The notes beneath the pieces are model-generated. The model searched no databases. It was given only the letters and a program-made list of their open reading frames with translations, and had not been told where the DNA came from. From Gemmatimonadota bacterium (GTDB lineage Bacteria > Gemmatimonadota > Gemmatimonadetes > Palauibacterales > Palauibacteraceae): 9,905 nt of DNA. The stretch covers positions 1 to 9,905 of the forward strand of contig JAUVPT010000046.1 of NCBI GenBank assembly GCA_030598525.1, written 5' to 3'. The position numbers were made by a program, and so were the translations under genes. This document shows, in pieces, positions 6,749-9,905 of this stretch; the first letter of the stretch is position 1; each line of letters starts with the position of its first letter.

Positions 6749-7597
6749 ATGACGCCAGGCACGCTTCTTATCGTCAGCACGCCGATCGGCAATCTCGCGG
6801 ACCTCTCTGCCCGAGCACTCGAGACCCTGGAGGGCGTGACCGTGGTGTACGCGGAGGACACTCGCCACAGCGCGACCCTCCTGAGGCACTACGGATTCCG
6901 TACTCCCCTTCGGTCGCTGCACGAGCACAACGAGGCCCGCCGGATCGATGAGGTGTTGGAGCGACTGGCCCGTGGCGAGAGATGCGCGCTCATTTCGGAC
7001 GCCGGGACGCCTACCGTGTCTGATCCCGGCACTCGCCTGGTCACGGCGGTGGCCGGGGGTGGATTCAGAGTCGTGCCGATCCCCGGCCCCTCGGCGGTCA
7101 CCGCGGCTCTCGCGGCCTCGGGGCTGTCCGCCGGCCGGTTCCTGTTTCTTGGATTCGCCCCCAGGAAGGGCCGTGAGCGGGACAACTGGATGAAGCAGGC
7201 CCGGGAATCACCGGACACGGTCGTCGTGTTCGAGGCGCCCGGCAGACTGGGGGCCCTTCTTGAGGCCTGGGTCGAAGGAGACGCGTCCGAGAGGCAGTGC
7301 GTGGTGTGCCGGGAACTCACGAAACTGCACGAAGAAGTGCGCCACGGAACGGTAGCGGCACTCCGGGACTACTACACGGAGCGGAGCGTGCGCGGAGAGA
7401 TCACGGTCGTTCTCGAGGGACGGTCCGCTGGCATGTCCGGAGAACCGGTCGACGAGGAGGCGGCGCTGGCCGTTGCGAACGAGATGGCGCATGGGGGGCG
7501 AACGACGCAGGAGATCGCGCGTCGTTTACGGGGAGAGTTCGGGATGACGAGAAACCAGGCGTACGAGCTGGCTCTCAGGGCAGCAGAAAGGAAGTGA
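6749..7597 (+). CDS. rsmI: 16S rRNA (cytidine-1402-2'-O)-methyltransferase RsmI
   Basis: RsmI uses S-adenosylmethionine to methylate the 2'-OH of C1402 in the decoding centre of 16S rRNA. The 282-residue product matches the E. coli length (286). The tetrapyrrole-methylase (SAM) fold shows the family hallmarks: GTLLIVSTPIGNLADLS (4-20), YAEDTRH (34-40), ALISDAGTPTVSDPG (80-94), IPGPSAVTAAL (111-121), FLGFAPRKG (133-141) and ELTKLHEEVRHG (189-200). A C-terminal helical tail with TTQEIARRL and TRNQAYELAL (about 252-277) is the helix-turn-helix-like end typical of RsmI. The ATG at 6749 begins right at the conserved N-terminus; an ATG at 6744 is followed by an in-frame TGA. The Shine-Dalgarno candidate is 12-13 bases away and lies within a hairpin. 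The stop overlaps the next gene's GTG start, which suggests an operon. Confidence 0.95.
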   Translation: MTPGTLLIVSTPIGNLADLSARALETLEGVTVVYAEDTRHSATLLRHYGFRTPLRSLHEHNEARRIDEVLERLARGERCALISDAGTPTVSDPGTRLVTAVAGGGFRVVPIPGPSAVTAALAASGLSAGRFLFLGFAPRKGRERDNWMKQARESPDTVVVFEAPGRLGALLEAWVEGDASERQCVVCRELTKLHEEVRHGTVAALRDYYTERSVRGEITVVLEGRSAGMSGEPVDEEAALAVANEMAHGGRTTQEIARRLRGEFGMTRNQAYELALRAAERK

Positions 7598-9905
7598 CTC
7601 CGAAAGAGGCGAGTCGCGAACTCGACCGTGCCGCGGCGATAGTGCGGTCCATGGGAAGTCGGATCGCGCTCTGGAGAGGAGCGGTCGTCGCCATTCCGTT
7701 GCTGGCGATCGTTCTGGCGGTCAGCCGGCTGCCGGACGGCTCGTTCGCCCGTCCGGGATCCTACCTGCCCATGCTGCTGGGCTGCATGGGCCTCGGCACG
7801 ATCGCCGTGGTTGGCCTGGTGGCGGGTAGCTCAATACGCGCCTATCGATTGCGTCGGAGAGTGTCGGAGATCGAGAGGGCTCAGGGACTCGCGCGAGGTG
7901 AGCTGCTCGGGGCGATCGAACTGGGCCGGCAGGAGAGCGAACTGGCGGGCCTGCACAGAGTGAGGGTCGCCGGGGGGCTGCGAGGCCGCACGGCTCGAGA
8001 CATCTTGCCGGGATCGCAGGAGAGGCTGCGGGCCGCGAGGCGGGTGGCTCTTCCGGGCCTGGGAGTGGTGCTGGCCGTCTTGGCCGTGGGACTCGCCGAG
8101 AATCCCGTCTCTGCGCGGAATACCCTCGGCGCCCTCGTGCGTCCGTGGGCAGTCACGTTTCCGGCTCCGCCTCCTCCCCTTCGCGTGAGCCCACCCGGTG
8201 GAGAGGTCCTGCGCGGGACCGGATTCGATCTGGCCGTCACGGCCGTCGGTCGGTCTCACGTGTTGCTGGGGCAGGGTCGCCGGGGGACTCCGACGCGATG
8301 GGACACCGTTGATGTGGTCGACGGAGTTGCGGCAGGCCGGATCGATCCGGTCGATGAGGTCATTCGCTTCTGGGCTCAGGACGAACGGGGCAGTGTTACG
8401 GACACGTTTACCGTGGTGCCTCTGGATCCGCTCACGGTCACGGCTCTCCGGGTCGAGTTGAGCTACCCGTCGTATCTCGATCGGACTCCAGATCTACTGA
8501 GCGGCCACATCACCCGGCTCGAAGTTCCGGCGGGCACCCGGCTGGCGTTCACCGCCCGTACGAATCACCCGATCGAGCGTATGGGATTCGCCCGGGTGCG
8601 GAAGGCGGGAATCGATACGGTGGTCCTCGAGGTGGATGCGGATCGCGCGATGGGCACGGTCGTGGCGATGGACAGCGCACACCTGTCATGGTGGATGGTC
8701 GCTCTGGACAGCGTGCCGGGAGTCCGTGTGCCCCCGTCCATCGGCCTTTCCGTGAAGGCGGACGAGCCCCCCACTGTGGCCCTCGTGTATCCCGGCGAGG
8801 ACGGGATGTTGGGCATCGACCGGACCCTCTCACTCGTCATCGAGGCGAGAGACGACTACGGGCTGGCCGAAGTCGGGGTGGCCTGGTGGCGCGAGTCTAC
8901 GGGTGGGAGACGAGATGCCGCGGTGTACGAGAGGCTTTCAGGAGGAGGCGGCGCTCGCCGGTTGGTGCTTCGGCCGACCATCGACCTCGAAGCTTCCGGT
9001 TTCCTCCCGGGAGACGAGATCGTCTACTTCGCGAGGGCCCGGGACTCGAATCCGGATGCGGCCGCGGCCGTGTCGGACACCTTCCGTGCTCGGCTGGCGG
9101 GCCTGGATGAGATCCAGGATGAGCTGGCTCGGCGGGCCGAGACCCTCGTCGAGGAGACCCGAGCGATTCGGGATCAGGTTGGAGATCTCGCTGACGAGGC
9201 CCAGGACGCGGAGCGCAGGAGCGCTGCGCGAAGCTTGGATCTTCGTCAGCCGGAGGCGGCCGGAAGGGCGGATTTCGGAGCCACGCAGGAGGCCCGGGAT
9301 CTCCTGGCCGAAGCGCGGGAGATCGAGTCGGACCTCGATCGGATGCAGGAGGAACTGCGGGAGGCCCGGAGTGACGTCGAGTCCGCGCCGCTCGTGGATA
9401 CAGACCTTCAGAGGCGTCTCGGTGAGTTGGAAGCGCTGTTTCAGGAAATACTGCAGTCGGGTCTTCGCGAGAGAATCGAGGCGCTGGAGCAATCGCTTCG
9501 CGGCCTGGACCGTGACGATCTCCGCAATGCCCTCGCAGACTTCGCAAGGCAGAGCAAGGACCTTGAGGAGAGACTCGACCAGGCGCTGGGACTCATGGAG
9601 AGGGTTGCCCTGGAGCAGTCCCTCGAGGGGGTGAGGCAGAGGGCTGAGGACCTGGCGGAACGACAGGAGCGGGTTTCCAGCAGCGATCGCAAGGACGAGG
9701 CGTGGGCGGATGGGCAGGAAGGGCTTGCCGATGAATCGGAATCGCTTGCGGACCGGGTCGACGAACTGTCTGAACGCCTGGATGGCCAGCAGGCGCCCGA
9801 AGCTGCGGACCGGGGGAGGGAGGCCGCCACTGAGGCACGCTCGGCCGCTTCACGCATGCGGTCTGCGGCCCGGCAGGCGGGTCGTGAGGAGGGACCGGAC
9901 AGTCC
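7594..9905 (+). CDS. Partial DUF4175-type membrane protein with long coiled coil
   Basis: The frame is open from a GTG at 7594, overlapping the rsmI stop (GTGA), to the window edge: at least 770 residues, with the C-terminus missing. The layout is: predicted membrane helices at about 28-46, 57-80 and 150-168, with a charged helical stretch (82-150) between the second and third; a proline-rich linker (FPAPPPPL, 189-196); then about 300 residues of beta-rich segments with SYPSYLDRTPDLL (290-302) and EARDDYGLAEVGVAWW (417-432); then from about 503 to at least 695 a highly charged coiled coil rich in E, R, L, Q and D. This matches my recollection of DUF4175 proteins, whose function is unknown. 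The long periplasmic-type part plus coiled coil suggests an envelope scaffold or partner-binding role (inference). AAGG at 7588-7591 is only 2 bases from the GTG, so translation may be coupled to rsmI. ATG 7651 is an alternative start. Confidence 0.8.
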   Translation, partial: MTPKEASRELDRAAAIVRSMGSRIALWRGAVVAIPLLAIVLAVSRLPDGSFARPGSYLPMLLGCMGLGTIAVVGLVAGSSIRAYRLRRRVSEIERAQGLARGELLGAIELGRQESELAGLHRVRVAGGLRGRTARDILPGSQERLRAARRVALPGLGVVLAVLAVGLAENPVSARNTLGALVRPWAVTFPAPPPPLRVSPPGGEVLRGTGFDLAVTAVGRSHVLLGQGRRGTPTRWDTVDVVDGVAAGRIDPVDEVIRFWAQDERGSVTDTFTVVPLDPLTVTALRVELSYPSYLDRTPDLLSGHITRLEVPAGTRLAFTARTNHPIERMGFARVRKAGIDTVVLEVDADRAMGTVVAMDSAHLSWWMVALDSVPGVRVPPSIGLSVKADEPPTVALVYPGEDGMLGIDRTLSLVIEARDDYGLAEVGVAWWRESTGGRRDAAVYERLSGGGGARRLVLRPTIDLEASGFLPGDEIVYFARARDSNPDAAAAVSDTFRARLAGLDEIQDELARRAETLVEETRAIRDQVGDLADEAQDAERRSAARSLDLRQPEAAGRADFGATQEARDLLAEAREIESDLDRMQEELREARSDVESAPLVDTDLQRRLGELEALFQEILQSGLRERIEALEQSLRGLDRDDLRNALADFARQSKDLEERLDQALGLMERVALEQSLEGVRQRAEDLAERQERVSSSDRKDEAWADGQEGLADESESLADRVDELSERLDGQQAPEAADRGREAATEARSAASRMRSAARQAGREEGPDS

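Noticed and set aside
8903..9634. A 243-codon plus-strand frame within the DUF4175-type gene
   Set aside because: It is out of frame with the long continuous 7594 frame, which has coherent domains. The alternative is R/S/W-rich low-sense sequence.
1..9905. CRISPR array, tRNA, rRNA or mobile element
   Set aside because: I saw no regularly spaced direct repeats, tRNA-like sequence, transposase or integrase motifs, or terminal inverted repeats. The genes fill nearly all of the window.

Overview
The window is a compact, GC-rich (clearly above 60% by eye) stretch of bacterial chromosome. It holds seven protein-coding genes and no gene-free gap longer than about 115 bases. I see no tRNA, rRNA, CRISPR array, insertion sequence or phage gene. 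The mix of genes suggests a member of Gemmatimonadota or a related high-GC lineage: a large secreted M14 carboxypeptidase, ClpB, a small lipoprotein, a methylmalonyl-CoA epimerase, and a DUF4175-type membrane protein beside rsmI. This assignment comes from gene content and protein style only, not from a database search.

Layout. Positions 28-2556 (+) encode a secreted M14-type zinc carboxypeptidase with a long C-terminal extension. After 75 bases comes clpB (2632-5232, +), the disaggregase. A gap of about 100 bases with a weak promoter-like signal precedes a small predicted lipoprotein of unknown function (about 5331-5807, +). Methylmalonyl-CoA epimerase (5836-6237, -) faces the lipoprotein across 28 bases. 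It is divergent from a classical thioredoxin gene (6349-6678, +) across a 111-base region that must carry both sets of start signals. A GC-rich hairpin separates the thioredoxin gene from rsmI (6749-7597, +), a 16S rRNA 2'-O-methyltransferase. The rsmI stop overlaps the GTG start of a very large membrane and coiled-coil protein of the DUF4175 type (7594 to beyond 9905, +), which runs off the window.

Functionally this is mostly housekeeping: protein quality control (ClpB), redox (thioredoxin), propionate or odd-chain carbon metabolism (epimerase), ribosome modification (RsmI) and envelope or secreted proteins (carboxypeptidase, lipoprotein, DUF4175 protein). Nothing indicates a defence system or mobile island. 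The least understood pieces are the DUF4175-type protein coupled to rsmI, the small lipoprotein with a probable TTG start, and the hairpin that buries the only Shine-Dalgarno-like sequence upstream of rsmI.
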